Assembly (NCBI RefSeq): GCF_003751305.1
Contig: NZ_RJKV01000003.1
Coordinates: 62,001 to 126,000, forward strand
Direction: 5' to 3'
DNA: 64,000 bases
Source: Stenotrophomonas rhizophila
GTDB lineage: Bacteria > Pseudomonadota > Gammaproteobacteria > Xanthomonadales > Xanthomonadaceae
Below the pieces are notes generated by a model, which was not told the origin of the DNA, searched no databases, and saw only the letters and a program-made list of their open reading frames with translations. The translations under genes and the position numbers were made by a program. The stretch's first letter is position 1. The number at the start of each line of letters is the position of its first letter. Below, one piece after another: positions 46,325 to 55,611 of this stretch.

Positions 46325-47608
46325 ATGGGTATTACCATTCTTTTCACCGTGTTCGCGGTGCTGTTGCTGCTCGGTGTGCCGGTTGCGTTCGCGCTGGCCG
46401 CCGCCGCCCTGGCCACGCTGTGGTACCTGGATCTGCCGACGCTGGTGCTGGTCCAGCAGATTTCCGCCGGTACCGGCTCGGCTTCACTGATCGCCATTCC
46501 CTTGTTCATCTTCGCCGGCGAAATCATGATGCGCGGCGGCATCTCCGAGCGTCTGATCTCGCTCGCCTCGTCGCTGGTCGGTCGCATGCGCGGTGGCCTG
46601 GGCCAGGTCTCGATCCTGTCCTCGCTGTTCTTCGGCGGTGTGTCCGGCTCGGCCATCGCCGACGTCTCGGCGGTCGGTGGCACGATGATCCCGCAGATGG
46701 TCAAGCGCGGTTACGACCGTGACTTCGCGGTCAACGTCAGCATCACCGCCGCGCTGGTCGCGCTGCTGGTGCCGCCGTCGCACAACCTGATCCTGTTCTC
46801 GGCCGCCGCCGGTGGTGGGCTGTCGATCGCCGATCTGTTCGCGGCCGGTATCGTGCCCGCGCTGCTGATGACCGTCGTCCTGATGATCACCGGTTATCTC
46901 GTGGCACGCCGCCGCGGTTACGGCGTGGAGATCTTCCCGGGCTGGCGCGCGGTGCTGCTGCGCCTGGTCTCGGCGCTGCCTGGCCTGGGCCTGGTCGCGT
47001 TGATCTTCATCGGTATCCGTGCCGGCATCTTCACCGCGGTGGAGAGCGCGGCGATCGCCGTGGTCTACGCCCTGCTGGTGACCACCGTGCTGTACCGCCA
47101 GCTCGATTGGCGCGAGTTCCTCGGCACGGTCACCCATGCCGCGCGCAGCACCGGCGTGATCCTGTTCGTGATCGCCACGGCGGCCGTGTTCGGCTGGCTG
47201 CTGGCGTATCTGGAAGTGCCGTCGGCTGCGGTCAACTTCCTGCAGTCGTTCGCGCACAGCCAGTTCATGGTGCTGTTGATGATCGTGATCATGCTGTTGC
47301 TGCTGGGCACCTTCATGGACCTGGCGCCGATGATCCTGATCTGTACGCCGATCTTCCTGCCGGTGGCCAAGGCCTACGGCATCGATCCGATCCACTTCGG
47401 CCTGGTGTTGGTGCTGACCGGTGGCCTGGGCCTGGTGACGCCGCCGGTGGGCTCGGTGCTGTTCATCGGTACCGCGATCGGCAAGATCAGCGTCGGTGAG
47501 AGCATGCGCTCGATCTGGCCGTTCTGGTTCGCCGCGCTGGGCGTGCTGTTGATCGTCACCTTCTTCCCGGAAATGTCGCTGTGGCTGCCCGCCCTGCTGC
47601 GCGCGTAA
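46325..47608 (+). CDS. TRAP transporter large membrane subunit, DctM family
   Basis: The 427-residue permease has about 11-12 hydrophobic segments. DctM landmarks include IPLFIFAGEIMMRGGISERL, FFGGVSGSAIADVSAVGGTM, the MIPQMVKRGYDRDFAVNVSI segment, GTFMDLAPMILICTPIFLPV and GLGLVTPPVGSVLFIGTAIG. It completes a full three-gene TRAP system. The pectate lyase gene starts three bases after its stop, an arrangement that ties transport to extracellular depolymerisation in one message. Confidence 0.95.
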   Translation: MGITILFTVFAVLLLLGVPVAFALAAAALATLWYLDLPTLVLVQQISAGTGSASLIAIPLFIFAGEIMMRGGISERLISLASSLVGRMRGGLGQVSILSSLFFGGVSGSAIADVSAVGGTMIPQMVKRGYDRDFAVNVSITAALVALLVPPSHNLILFSAAAGGGLSIADLFAAGIVPALLMTVVLMITGYLVARRRGYGVEIFPGWRAVLLRLVSALPGLGLVALIFIGIRAGIFTAVESAAIAVVYALLVTTVLYRQLDWREFLGTVTHAARSTGVILFVIATAAVFGWLLAYLEVPSAAVNFLQSFAHSQFMVLLMIVIMLLLLGTFMDLAPMILICTPIFLPVAKAYGIDPIHFGLVLVLTGGLGLVTPPVGSVLFIGTAIGKISVGESMRSIWPFWFAALGVLLIVTFFPEMSLWLPALLRA

Positions 47609-47610
47609 GC

Positions 47611-48738
47611 GTGCGGCGGTTGGCGGCCCTGCTGTGGATCGCCCTGCCCTGCGCCGTCATGGCGCAGGGCCAGGACATCCCGCTGCGCGGCTTCCAGGAC
47701 GGCATCAACCATTGGCAGAGCGGGCACGGCACGGACTACCCGCGCTATGCCCCCGATCAGTACCGGCAGATCGCCGACAACCTGGTCGCACTGCAACGCC
47801 ATGGCGGTGGCTGGGCGGTCAACCAGGATCCGCAGCGGATCCTCGACGATGCCGCCAGGGCACAGGTGCTGGCCGACCAGGCCACCCCCGGCGGCAGCTT
47901 CGACAACCGCAACATCTACACCCAGGTCAGCTACCTGGCCGACGCCTTCGCGCGCAGCGGCGATGCCCGCTACCGCGACGCGGCCGTGCGTGGCCTGGAC
48001 TTCATCCTCGCCGAGCAGATCCCCCGCTGTGGCGGCTGGCCGCACTCGGTGCCCTCGCGCACCTCGTACCACGGCCACATCACGTTCGCTGACGACGTCA
48101 CCAGCGGCGTGCTGACCACGCTGCGGCGCATCCAGCGTGAACCGGCGTTCGGGTTCATCACTGCCGATCAACGTGCCCGTGTGGACGCCGCCGTCGCTGC
48201 CGGCGATGCCTGCCTGCTGCGCCTGCAGGTGCGCCAGGACGGCGTGCCGACGATCTGGGCCGGGCAGTACGACCGCACCACCCTGCTGCCCGCGCAGGGA
48301 CGGAAATTCGAACTGCCGGCGCTGGTCACCGACGAGAGTGTCGGCGTGGTCCGCTACCTGATGTCGATCCCGGATCCCGCGCCGGAGGTGGTCGCCTCGG
48401 TCAACGCCGCGATGGCGTGGTTCCAGGCTCACGCGTTGACCGGGTGGCGGCTGGAAACCTTCGAGACGACCCCGGAACAGTTCGCGTTCCACCGCACCAC
48501 GGTCGATCGCCGCCTGGTCGCTGATGCAGGCGCGCCGCTGCTCTGGGGCCGCTTCCACGACCTGCGCGACAGTTCGGTGCTGCTGGCCAACCGCGAGGGA
48601 GAGCGCGTGGCCACGTTCAACGACATCCCGCGCGAGCGCCGCACCGGCTATCACTGGTACGGCACCTGGCCGCAGGCCCTGATCACCACCGAGTACCCAC
48701 GCTGGCAACAGCGTCTTAACGGGACCGGGGCGCGCTGA
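47611..48738 (+). CDS. Secreted pectate lyase, polysaccharide lyase family 10
   Basis: The 375-residue enzyme should cleave polygalacturonate by beta-elimination. It has a signal peptide (RRLAALLWIALPCAVMAQG) when started at GTG 47611; GTG 47581 would overlap dctM. PL10 features: GGGWAVNQDP, GGSFDNRNIYTQVSYLADAF (typical TxxExxFLA-like calcium region), IPRCGGWPHSVPSRTSYHGH with the IPxGGWPQ-like block, ITFADDVTSGVLTTL with the conserved N/DD before the helix, WAGQYDRTTLLPAQGRKFEL, and a late RTGYHWYGTWPQ. The PL10 fold is an (alpha/alpha)3 toroid. Family assignment is by motif memory. Confidence 0.9.
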   Translation: MRRLAALLWIALPCAVMAQGQDIPLRGFQDGINHWQSGHGTDYPRYAPDQYRQIADNLVALQRHGGGWAVNQDPQRILDDAARAQVLADQATPGGSFDNRNIYTQVSYLADAFARSGDARYRDAAVRGLDFILAEQIPRCGGWPHSVPSRTSYHGHITFADDVTSGVLTTLRRIQREPAFGFITADQRARVDAAVAAGDACLLRLQVRQDGVPTIWAGQYDRTTLLPAQGRKFELPALVTDESVGVVRYLMSIPDPAPEVVASVNAAMAWFQAHALTGWRLETFETTPEQFAFHRTTVDRRLVADAGAPLLWGRFHDLRDSSVLLANREGERVATFNDIPRERRTGYHWYGTWPQALITTEYPRWQQRLNGTGAR

Positions 48739-48776
48739 GCGCGGCCGGCCCACGATACGTTCAAGGGAGAAAGACG

Positions 48777-50357
48777 ATGCACCTGAGGAAGACCCTGGCG
48801 AGCTTCGCCACCGCCTGCCTGCTGCTGGCCGGCACCGGCCACGCCGCCGAGCCGGCCACCCACTGGACGCGCGGGATCGAGAACCAGCGCCAGGCCGATC
48901 TGGGCAACGGTACCTTCCTCAACCCGGTGTTCGCCGGTGATCGCCCGGACCCGTCGGTGCTCAAGGATGGGCAGGACTACTACCTCACCCTGTCTTCGTT
49001 CGATGCCTACCCCGGCCTGCCGATCTGGCACTCGCGCGATCTGGTCAACTGGCAGCCGCTGGGCCACGCGATCACCAAGAACGTGGGTGCGATCTGGGCG
49101 CCGGACATCGTCAAGCACGGCAGCCGCTATTACATCTATTTTCCGGCCCGCACCGGCGAGACCCGCAGCAACTTCGTGGTCTGGGCCGACAGCATCAAGG
49201 GCCCGTGGAGCGAGCCGATCGACATCGGCCTGGGCGGCTACATCGACCCGGGTCATGCGGTGGGCGAAGACGGCAAGCGCTATCTGTTCCTCAGCGGCGG
49301 CGACTACGTGCAGCTGGCCGATGACGGCCTGAGCGTGGTCGGCACGCCCAAGCACGTCTACGACGGCTGGAAGTACCCGGAAAGCTGGGACGTGGAGGCC
49401 TATGCGCAGGAAGGCCCGAAGATCAACTTCCGCGATGGCTGGTACTACATGACCACTGCTGTGGGTGGCACCGCCGGCCCGCCGACCGGGCACATGGTGA
49501 TCACCGCGCGCTCGCGCTCGATCCACGGCCCGTGGGTGAACGCCCCGAACAACCCGATCATGCGCACCCAGTCGGCCGCCGAGCCGTGGTGGTCGCGCGG
49601 CCATGCCACGGTCATTGAAGGCACCGACGGGCGCTGGTGGATGATGTATCACGGCTACGAGAACGGGTACTGGACGCTGGGCCGCCAGGCGCTGCTGGAG
49701 CCGATCGAATGGACCGCCGATGGCTGGTTCGTGGCCAAGGGAGGCGACCTCGGCCAGCCGCTCGCCAAGCCGTCGGGGACCTCGGTCGGCCAGCACGGCA
49801 TGGCCTTGTCCGATGATTTCCGCGGCAGCACGCTCGGTGCGCAGTGGTCGTTCTTCAACCCGGCCCAGGACGAGTACAAGCGCCTGCAGTTCACCGGCAA
49901 GGGCCTGGTGCTGCAGGGCAAGGGCGAAACCCCGCGCGACAGCTCGCCGCTGACCGCCATTGCCGGCGACAAGGCGTACCAGTTCGAGGTCGAGATGGAG
50001 ATCGCGCCCGGCGCGGTCGGCGGTGCCCTGCTCTTCTACAGCGACCGCCTGTACGTGGGCGTGGGCAGCAACGGCGAGAAGTTCATCATGCACCGCTACG
50101 GCGAGGAGCGCCCCACCCGGCTGGCCCCCAGTGCCACCGGTGGCAAGCTGTGGCTGCGGGTCACCAACAACCGCCATATCGTCACCATCCACTCCAGCAC
50201 CGATGGCAAAACCTGGCAGAAGTACCCAGTTCAGATGGAAGTCTCCGGCTACCATCACAATGTGGCGGGCAAGTTCCTGGCCCTGAAGCCGGCGATCTAT
50301 GCTGCCGGCGACGGCAAGGTCCAGTTCCGGAACTTCCGCTACCGCGCTCTCGATTGA
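48777..50357 (+). CDS. Secreted glycoside hydrolase family 43 protein
   Basis: The 526-residue protein has a signal peptide (cleavage near GHAAE). An N-terminal five-bladed GH43 propeller spans about residues 45-330. The catalytic residues fit GDRPDPSVLKDGQDYYLTLS (base Asp), GAIWAPDIVKHGSRYYIYF (pKa-modulating Asp) and WDVEAYAQEGPKINFRDGWY (acid Glu in EGP). The C-terminal beta-sandwich (about 345-526, SDDFRGSTLGAQWSFF to VQFRNFRYRALD) is the GH43_C2-like module. GH43 enzymes remove arabinose, xylose or galactose side chains. In this operon it probably trims pectin side chains; the sugar cannot be told from sequence. Confidence 0.9.
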   Translation: MHLRKTLASFATACLLLAGTGHAAEPATHWTRGIENQRQADLGNGTFLNPVFAGDRPDPSVLKDGQDYYLTLSSFDAYPGLPIWHSRDLVNWQPLGHAITKNVGAIWAPDIVKHGSRYYIYFPARTGETRSNFVVWADSIKGPWSEPIDIGLGGYIDPGHAVGEDGKRYLFLSGGDYVQLADDGLSVVGTPKHVYDGWKYPESWDVEAYAQEGPKINFRDGWYYMTTAVGGTAGPPTGHMVITARSRSIHGPWVNAPNNPIMRTQSAAEPWWSRGHATVIEGTDGRWWMMYHGYENGYWTLGRQALLEPIEWTADGWFVAKGGDLGQPLAKPSGTSVGQHGMALSDDFRGSTLGAQWSFFNPAQDEYKRLQFTGKGLVLQGKGETPRDSSPLTAIAGDKAYQFEVEMEIAPGAVGGALLFYSDRLYVGVGSNGEKFIMHRYGEERPTRLAPSATGGKLWLRVTNNRHIVTIHSSTDGKTWQKYPVQMEVSGYHHNVAGKFLALKPAIYAAGDGKVQFRNFRYRALD

Positions 50358-50400
50358 GCTCCCCGCTAGAATCCCCTGACTCATCCCCGGTTTGAACGAC

Positions 50401-51459
50401 ATGTCATTGCGCAGCAAAACCGATCCGTCGCCGCACGGATTGACCAAAGGCAAGGCCGCCACGATCAACGACATCGCGCGTCTGTCCGGGGTATCGAAGA
50501 AGACCGTCTCGCGGATCATCAACAACTCGCCGCTGGTGCGTAAGGACACGCGCGAGAAGGTTGAAGCACTGATGCGCGAGGTCGGTTACACGCCGGACCC
50601 GCTGGCCCGCGGGCTGGCGTTCCGGCGCTCGTTCCTGATCGGCATGGTCTACGACAACCCGACCGCGCAGTACATCGTGGACATGCAGTACGGCGCGCTG
50701 GATGCGCTGCGCGGCTCCAGCTTCGAGCTGGTCGTGCATCCCTGCGATTCGCGCAGCCCCGGCTACATCGATGGCGTACGCCGCTTCGTGCAGCAGCAGA
50801 AGCTGCACGGCGTGATCCTGGTGCCACGTGCCTCCGAAGACCAGGCGCTGGTGGACATGCTCGATGAGATCGGCTGCCGCTTTACCCGGATCGCCTCGCT
50901 GCCGCTGGACGAAACCTCGCAGATGGTGGTCACCCACGACCGCGACGGTGCCGCCGAAGCGGCCGATTACCTGCTCTCGCTGGGCCACCGCGATATCGCC
51001 CTGGTCACCGGCCCGAGTGCCTACCGCTCGGCCCACGAACGCACCGCCGGCTTCATCGATGCCCTCGCCAAGCGCGGCATCGAGCTGCCCCCGGCACGCA
51101 TCGTGGAGGCCGGGTACACCTTTGAATCCGGTGTGGCCGCGGCCGAGAAGCTGCTGCTGGGCAAGCAGCGCCCGACCGCCATCTTCACCGGCAACGATGA
51201 AATGGCCGCCGGTATCTACAAGGTCGCGCTGCGCGCGGGCATCAACATCCCGCGCCAGCTCTCGATCATCGGCTACGACGACAGCCCGCTGGCCTCGCGC
51301 CTGTGGCCGTCGCTGACCTCGGTGCGTCGCCACACCCGCGACACCGGCCGCACTGCTGCGGCCATGCTGATCCAGCCCGATGGTCAGGCCGTGATGCAGC
51401 ACGCCAGCGTGCGCCCGCACCTGATCGTGCGCGACTCCTGCCAGCCGCCCGAGGATTGA
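50401..51459 (+). CDS. LacI-family transcriptional regulator of the pectin locus
   Basis: The 352-residue regulator has an N-terminal LacI helix-turn-helix (ATINDIARLSGVSKKTVSRI) and hinge, then a sugar-binding-protein-like effector domain: FLIGMVYDNPTAQYI, GVILVPRASEDQALVDML, DRDGAAEAADYLLSLGHRDI, TAIFTGNDEMAAGIYKVAL and LSIIGYDDSPLASRLWPSLT. It is the only LacI-type gene here, lies between the degradation operon and kduI, and should read the five AATGACACCG operators. KDG is a likely inducer, by analogy with KdgR-type regulators. ATG 50401 is chosen; TTG 50392 is in frame. Neither has a strong ribosome site. Confidence 0.9.
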   Translation: MSLRSKTDPSPHGLTKGKAATINDIARLSGVSKKTVSRIINNSPLVRKDTREKVEALMREVGYTPDPLARGLAFRRSFLIGMVYDNPTAQYIVDMQYGALDALRGSSFELVVHPCDSRSPGYIDGVRRFVQQQKLHGVILVPRASEDQALVDMLDEIGCRFTRIASLPLDETSQMVVTHDRDGAAEAADYLLSLGHRDIALVTGPSAYRSAHERTAGFIDALAKRGIELPPARIVEAGYTFESGVAAAEKLLLGKQRPTAIFTGNDEMAAGIYKVALRAGINIPRQLSIIGYDDSPLASRLWPSLTSVRRHTRDTGRTAAAMLIQPDGQAVMQHASVRPHLIVRDSCQPPED

Positions 51460-51514
51460 TATCTGCGGGAGATTCCGCCCGCCGGGGCCCGCCCCGACCT
51501 ATCGTGCGCTGCAA

Positions 51515-51544
51515 AATGACACCGGTTTACCAACTGGCTACAAT
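51515..51544 (+). promoter_or_regulatory. Operator B and sigma-70 promoter of kduI
   Basis: Operator AATGACACCGGTTTACCA (51515-51532) overlaps a good promoter: -35 ATGACA (51516-51521), 17-base spacer, -10 TACAAT (51539-51544). Binding would block polymerase directly. The site is identical to operator A. Confidence 0.85.
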
Positions 51545-51551
51545 CACCTGA

Positions 51552-52448
<897 letters not shown>

Positions 52449-52514
52449 CCCCGACGCGCCGCCGGCATCGCGCCGGCGGCGTCTGTTACGCATTGGACAA
52501 GGACTACATACGCA

Positions 52515-53270
52515 ATGGCTAATCCGTTCAGTCTGGAAGGCAAGGTCGCCCTCGTCACCGGTGGCAACACCGGCCTGGGCCAGGGCATCGCGGTCGCATT
52601 GGCGCAGGCCGGTGCCGACGTCGCCGTGGCCGGCATCGCGCCGCCCACCGAGACCATCGCCAAGATCACCGCGCTGGGCCGCCGCTGCCTGGCGATCGAA
52701 GCGAACCTGATCAGCATCGAGCCGGTCGAGCGCGTCATCCGCGAAACCATCGAAGGCCTGGGCGGCCTGGATATCCTGGTCAACAACGCCGGCCTGATCC
52801 GCCGCGCCGATGCCGTGGAGTTCAGCGAGCAGGACTGGGACGACGTGATGAACGTCAACATCAAGTCCGCGTTCTTCATCTCGCAGGCCGCCGGCAAGCA
52901 TTTCATCGCCCAGGGCCGCGGCAAGATCATCAACATCGCTTCGATGCTGTCCTTCCAGGGCGGTATCCGCGTGCCGTCGTACACGGCCAGCAAGAGCGGC
53001 ATCGCCGGCATCACCCGCCTGCTCGCCAACGAATGGGCCAGCAAGGGCATCAACGTCAACGCGATCGCCCCAGGCTACATGGCGACCGACAACACCGCCG
53101 CGCTGCGCGCCGATGAGGACCGCAACAAGTCCATCCTCGATCGCATCCCGGCCGCACGCTGGGGCACCCCGGAAGATCTCGGCGGCACCGCCGTGTTCCT
53201 GGCCTCCAGCGCCTCGGACTACGTCAACGGCGCGGTCCTGCCGGTTGATGGCGGCTGGCTCGCCCGGTAA
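52515..53270 (+). CDS. kduD: 2-dehydro-3-deoxy-D-gluconate 5-dehydrogenase
   Basis: KduD reduces 2,5-diketo-3-deoxygluconate to KDG with NADH, feeding KdgK. The 251-residue short-chain dehydrogenase has the cofactor motif VTGGNTGLGQG, the NNAGLIRRADA segment, catalytic Ser in IINIASMLSFQGG, and YTASKSG (YxxxK). PSYTASK and NAIAPGYMATDNTAALRAD are typical of KduD. A perfect 13-bp hairpin 22 bases after the stop probably ends kduI-kduD. Confidence 0.95.
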   Translation: MANPFSLEGKVALVTGGNTGLGQGIAVALAQAGADVAVAGIAPPTETIAKITALGRRCLAIEANLISIEPVERVIRETIEGLGGLDILVNNAGLIRRADAVEFSEQDWDDVMNVNIKSAFFISQAAGKHFIAQGRGKIINIASMLSFQGGIRVPSYTASKSGIAGITRLLANEWASKGINVNAIAPGYMATDNTAALRADEDRNKSILDRIPAARWGTPEDLGGTAVFLASSASDYVNGAVLPVDGGWLAR

Positions 53271-53292
53271 CACCATCGCTACGCGCTGGCGT

Positions 53293-53321
53293 GCCCACGA
53301 TCTGCGCTGCAGATCGTGGGC
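53293..53321 (+). terminator. Hairpin after kduD
   Basis: GCCCACGATCTGC/GCAGATCGTGGGC form a perfect 13-bp stem with a GCT loop. It is followed at once by a GTAG palindrome rather than a T tract. Confidence 0.7.
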
Positions 53322-53325
53322 TCCG

Positions 53326-53349
53326 GTAGTGCCGGCCGCTGGCCGGCAG
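53326..53349 (+). repeat. GTAG palindrome (SMAG-like), single unit
   Basis: GTAGTGCCGGCCGCTGGCCG then GCAG, the same core as 22600 and 59740. It lies between the kduD terminator and the ribosome site of the esterase-cupin gene. Confidence 0.85.
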
Positions 53350-53371
53350 CTCTCCACCCAGGAGCATGACC

Positions 53372-54475
53372 ATGCTGCGTTTGCTGCTGTACCTGTCGCT
53401 GCTGCTCGCGGCCCCCAGCGCGCTGTGCGCCCCGCACCGCATCTTCATTGCCGGGGATTCCACCGCCGCCGAGTACGGCCCGGAGCGCGCGCCACAGGCC
53501 GGCTGGGGCCAGGCCCTGCAGAGCTATCTCGATCCCGCTGTGTGGGAGGTCCGCAACCACGCCAAGGGCGGCCGCAGCACGCGCAGCTTCATCGATGAGA
53601 AGCGCCTGGATGCGATCGCCGCCGAGCTCCAGCGCGGGGACGTGCTGCTGATCCAGTTCGGCCACAACGACGCCAAGTTCGAAGATCCCACCCGCTATAC
53701 CGATCCCGCCACGGTGTACCCGCAGTTCCTGATGCGCTACGTGCAGCTGGCCCGCGACAAGGGCGCCACGCCGGTGCTGATCACCCCGGTGGCGCGGCTG
53801 CTGTATGACTTCGGTTCGCTGCTGGATACGCACGGTGTGTACACCCAGGCGGTGAAAGCGCTGGCCACGCGCGAGCAGGTCGCGCTGATCGATCTCAACG
53901 ACAGTTCCACGCGCTGGATCCGCGGGCTGGGCGAACAGGGCGCCAAGCCGTATTTCATGTTCGTGCCCGAGCAGAACAAGGCCGATGGCACGCACTTCAG
54001 CGTGGCCGGTGCGACGGCGGTGGCGTGCCTGGTGATGCGCGACTGGGTGGCGTTGCAGCCCGGACTCACGTCGGCGCTGAAGCGCGATATCGACTGCGAG
54101 GTGCGCAGTGCAGGGCAGGGCGGCGATGCCGCCAGGCCCTCGCGCGTGGCGCACGAGCGCGACATCGCGGTGACCCAGCCCGGCCCGCATGGTGGAGCGG
54201 GGCCGACCACGGCGTATCCGTTTTTCGCCGAAGACACCGACCTGCCGTTCGTGCTTCGCAAGCGCGTGCTGCACAAGGGGGCCGGCATCGGCCTGCACCC
54301 CCAGCACAAAGACGAGATCTACTACATCGTCAGCGGGCAGGGCAGCTACGTGCTGGATGGGAAGCAGTACGACGTGGCGGCGGGGGATGCGCTGCTGACG
54401 CGAACGGGCAGCTCGCATGCGCTGCAGCAGGTGGGGGAGATGGATCTGGTCGTGCTGCTGGCGTATCCGCGATGA
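53372..54475 (+). CDS. Secreted SGNH esterase (CE12-like) fused to a C-terminal cupin
   Basis: The 367-residue protein has a signal peptide (MLRLLLYLSLLLAAPSALCA). It then has an SGNH rhamnogalacturonan-acetylesterase-like domain with all four blocks: FIAGDSTAAEYG, HAKGGRSTRSF, QFGHNDAKF and DGTHFSVAGA. From about residue 255 a single cupin domain follows: GIGLHPQHKDEIYYIVSGQG, SYVLDGKQYDVAAGDALLT, GSSHALQQV. I chose ATG 53372 because GGAG is seven bases away; ATG 53366 is only one base from it. The esterase should act on acetylated pectin. The cupin could bind a uronate or metal; a role in handling unsaturated galacturonate is speculation. The fusion is unusual. Confidence 0.85.
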   Translation: MLRLLLYLSLLLAAPSALCAPHRIFIAGDSTAAEYGPERAPQAGWGQALQSYLDPAVWEVRNHAKGGRSTRSFIDEKRLDAIAAELQRGDVLLIQFGHNDAKFEDPTRYTDPATVYPQFLMRYVQLARDKGATPVLITPVARLLYDFGSLLDTHGVYTQAVKALATREQVALIDLNDSSTRWIRGLGEQGAKPYFMFVPEQNKADGTHFSVAGATAVACLVMRDWVALQPGLTSALKRDIDCEVRSAGQGGDAARPSRVAHERDIAVTQPGPHGGAGPTTAYPFFAEDTDLPFVLRKRVLHKGAGIGLHPQHKDEIYYIVSGQGSYVLDGKQYDVAAGDALLTRTGSSHALQQVGEMDLVVLLAYPR

Positions 54476-54530
54476 AAGGCAGCAGCGCATGACCCGGCTC
54501 CACCCATTGCCAACCTTCAAAAGCTCCCGA

Positions 54531-54566
54531 GGCTGTTGAAGGATAGGTGTCTAAACTTCAACAGCC
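54531..54566. terminator. Bidirectional terminator-like hairpin
   Basis: GGCTGTTGAAG/CTTCAACAGCC is a perfect 11-bp inverted repeat with a 14-base loop, extendable with one mismatch, between the convergent esterase-cupin and phhA genes. Confidence 0.65.
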
Positions 54567-54587
54567 CCGGTGAATTGCGTCACGACG

Positions 54588-55484
54588 TTACACGTCGCCG
54601 CCGTCTTCCCAGCCTTCGCCCGTGCCCTTCTGGAACACGCGGTCACCGTCCTGCACGTCACCCGCCGGCAGAGGGTCCCTGGCCTCCAGCGCGGCATAGA
54701 TCGGAGTGAAGTCCGGTGCGGTCGCCTCCATCAACTGCTCGAAGCTGTCGATGACGAAGTAGGTCTTCTGGAAGGTGTCGATCCGGTAGCGGGTACGCAT
54801 GATCCGCTCCAGATCGAAGCCGATCCGGTTCGGCGCCGCCGACTCCAGCGAGTACAGCGATTCGCCCTTGGAGGAGACGATGCCGGCACCGTAGATGCGC
54901 AGGCCTTCATCGGTGTTGATCAGGCCGAACTCCACCGTGTACCAGTACAGGCGGGTCAGGTGCTGCAGCGCTTCCGGGCCGATCGCATGCGCCTTGACGC
55001 CGCCGCGGCCGTAGGCGGCCATGTAGTCGGCGAACACCGGGTTCATGAGCAATGGCACGTGCCCGAACAGGTCATGGAACATGTCCGGTTCGGCGATGTA
55101 GTCGATCTGGTCCGGGCGGCGGATCCACCACGTCACCGGGAAGCGCCGGTTGGCCAGGTGATCGAAGAAATCCAGTTCCGGGAGCAGGCCTTCCACCCCG
55201 ACCAGGGTCCAGCCGGTCGCGGCGCCCAGCACCTCGTTGAGCTGGTCGAAGCGCGGGATCATGTGCGCGCTCATGCCCATCTCGTCCTGCGCGTGCAGGA
55301 ACTCCTTGCTGGCGCGGCCTTCCAGCAGTGCGCGCTGGCGCTGGTACAACGTGCTCCAGGTGGCGTGGTCGTCGGCGCTGTAGCTGTCCCAGGGCTGTTC
55401 CACGATGGCGGTGGTATAGACCGGCACGTATCCCTTGTCGGTCTGCTGGTGTTCGACGCGGCGGGGGGCGGTGGCGGTTTCCAT
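54588..55484 (-). CDS. phhA: Phenylalanine 4-monooxygenase
   Basis: PhhA hydroxylates phenylalanine to tyrosine using tetrahydropterin, oxygen and non-heme iron. The 298-residue protein has the bacterial catalytic domain: GYVPVYTTAIVEQPWDSYSA, TWWIRRPDQIDYIAEPDMFH, DLFGHVPLL (two iron His in the FHDLFGH segment) and RLYWYTVEFGLI (iron Glu). LYSLESAAPNRIGFD follows. ATG 55484 is used, with AGGAG about ten bases upstream; 55508 is a possible longer start. The Lrp-type regulator gene is divergent, a standard arrangement for amino-acid control. Confidence 0.95.
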   Translation of the reverse strand: METATAPRRVEHQQTDKGYVPVYTTAIVEQPWDSYSADDHATWSTLYQRQRALLEGRASKEFLHAQDEMGMSAHMIPRFDQLNEVLGAATGWTLVGVEGLLPELDFFDHLANRRFPVTWWIRRPDQIDYIAEPDMFHDLFGHVPLLMNPVFADYMAAYGRGGVKAHAIGPEALQHLTRLYWYTVEFGLINTDEGLRIYGAGIVSSKGESLYSLESAAPNRIGFDLERIMRTRYRIDTFQKTYFVIDSFEQLMEATAPDFTPIYAALEARDPLPAGDVQDGDRVFQKGTGEGWEDGGDV

Positions 55485-55611
55485 CGTGGTGGTCTCCTGG
55501 GAAGTCATCCGTCGATGCTAGGGCAGGGCGCGCGCAAGAGGTTTGCAAAGTTGCGCGGATACGGCCTTCTGGCGCAAGATCATTGCGTCCACCTCATGTT
55601 GCGGGGCAGCA

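Noticed and set aside
50358..50400. Sixth operator-like sequence before the lacI gene (CCCCGGTTTGAAC)
   Set aside because: Only the CCGGTTT core matches and the conserved AATGACA half is missing, so autoregulation at this place is not supported.
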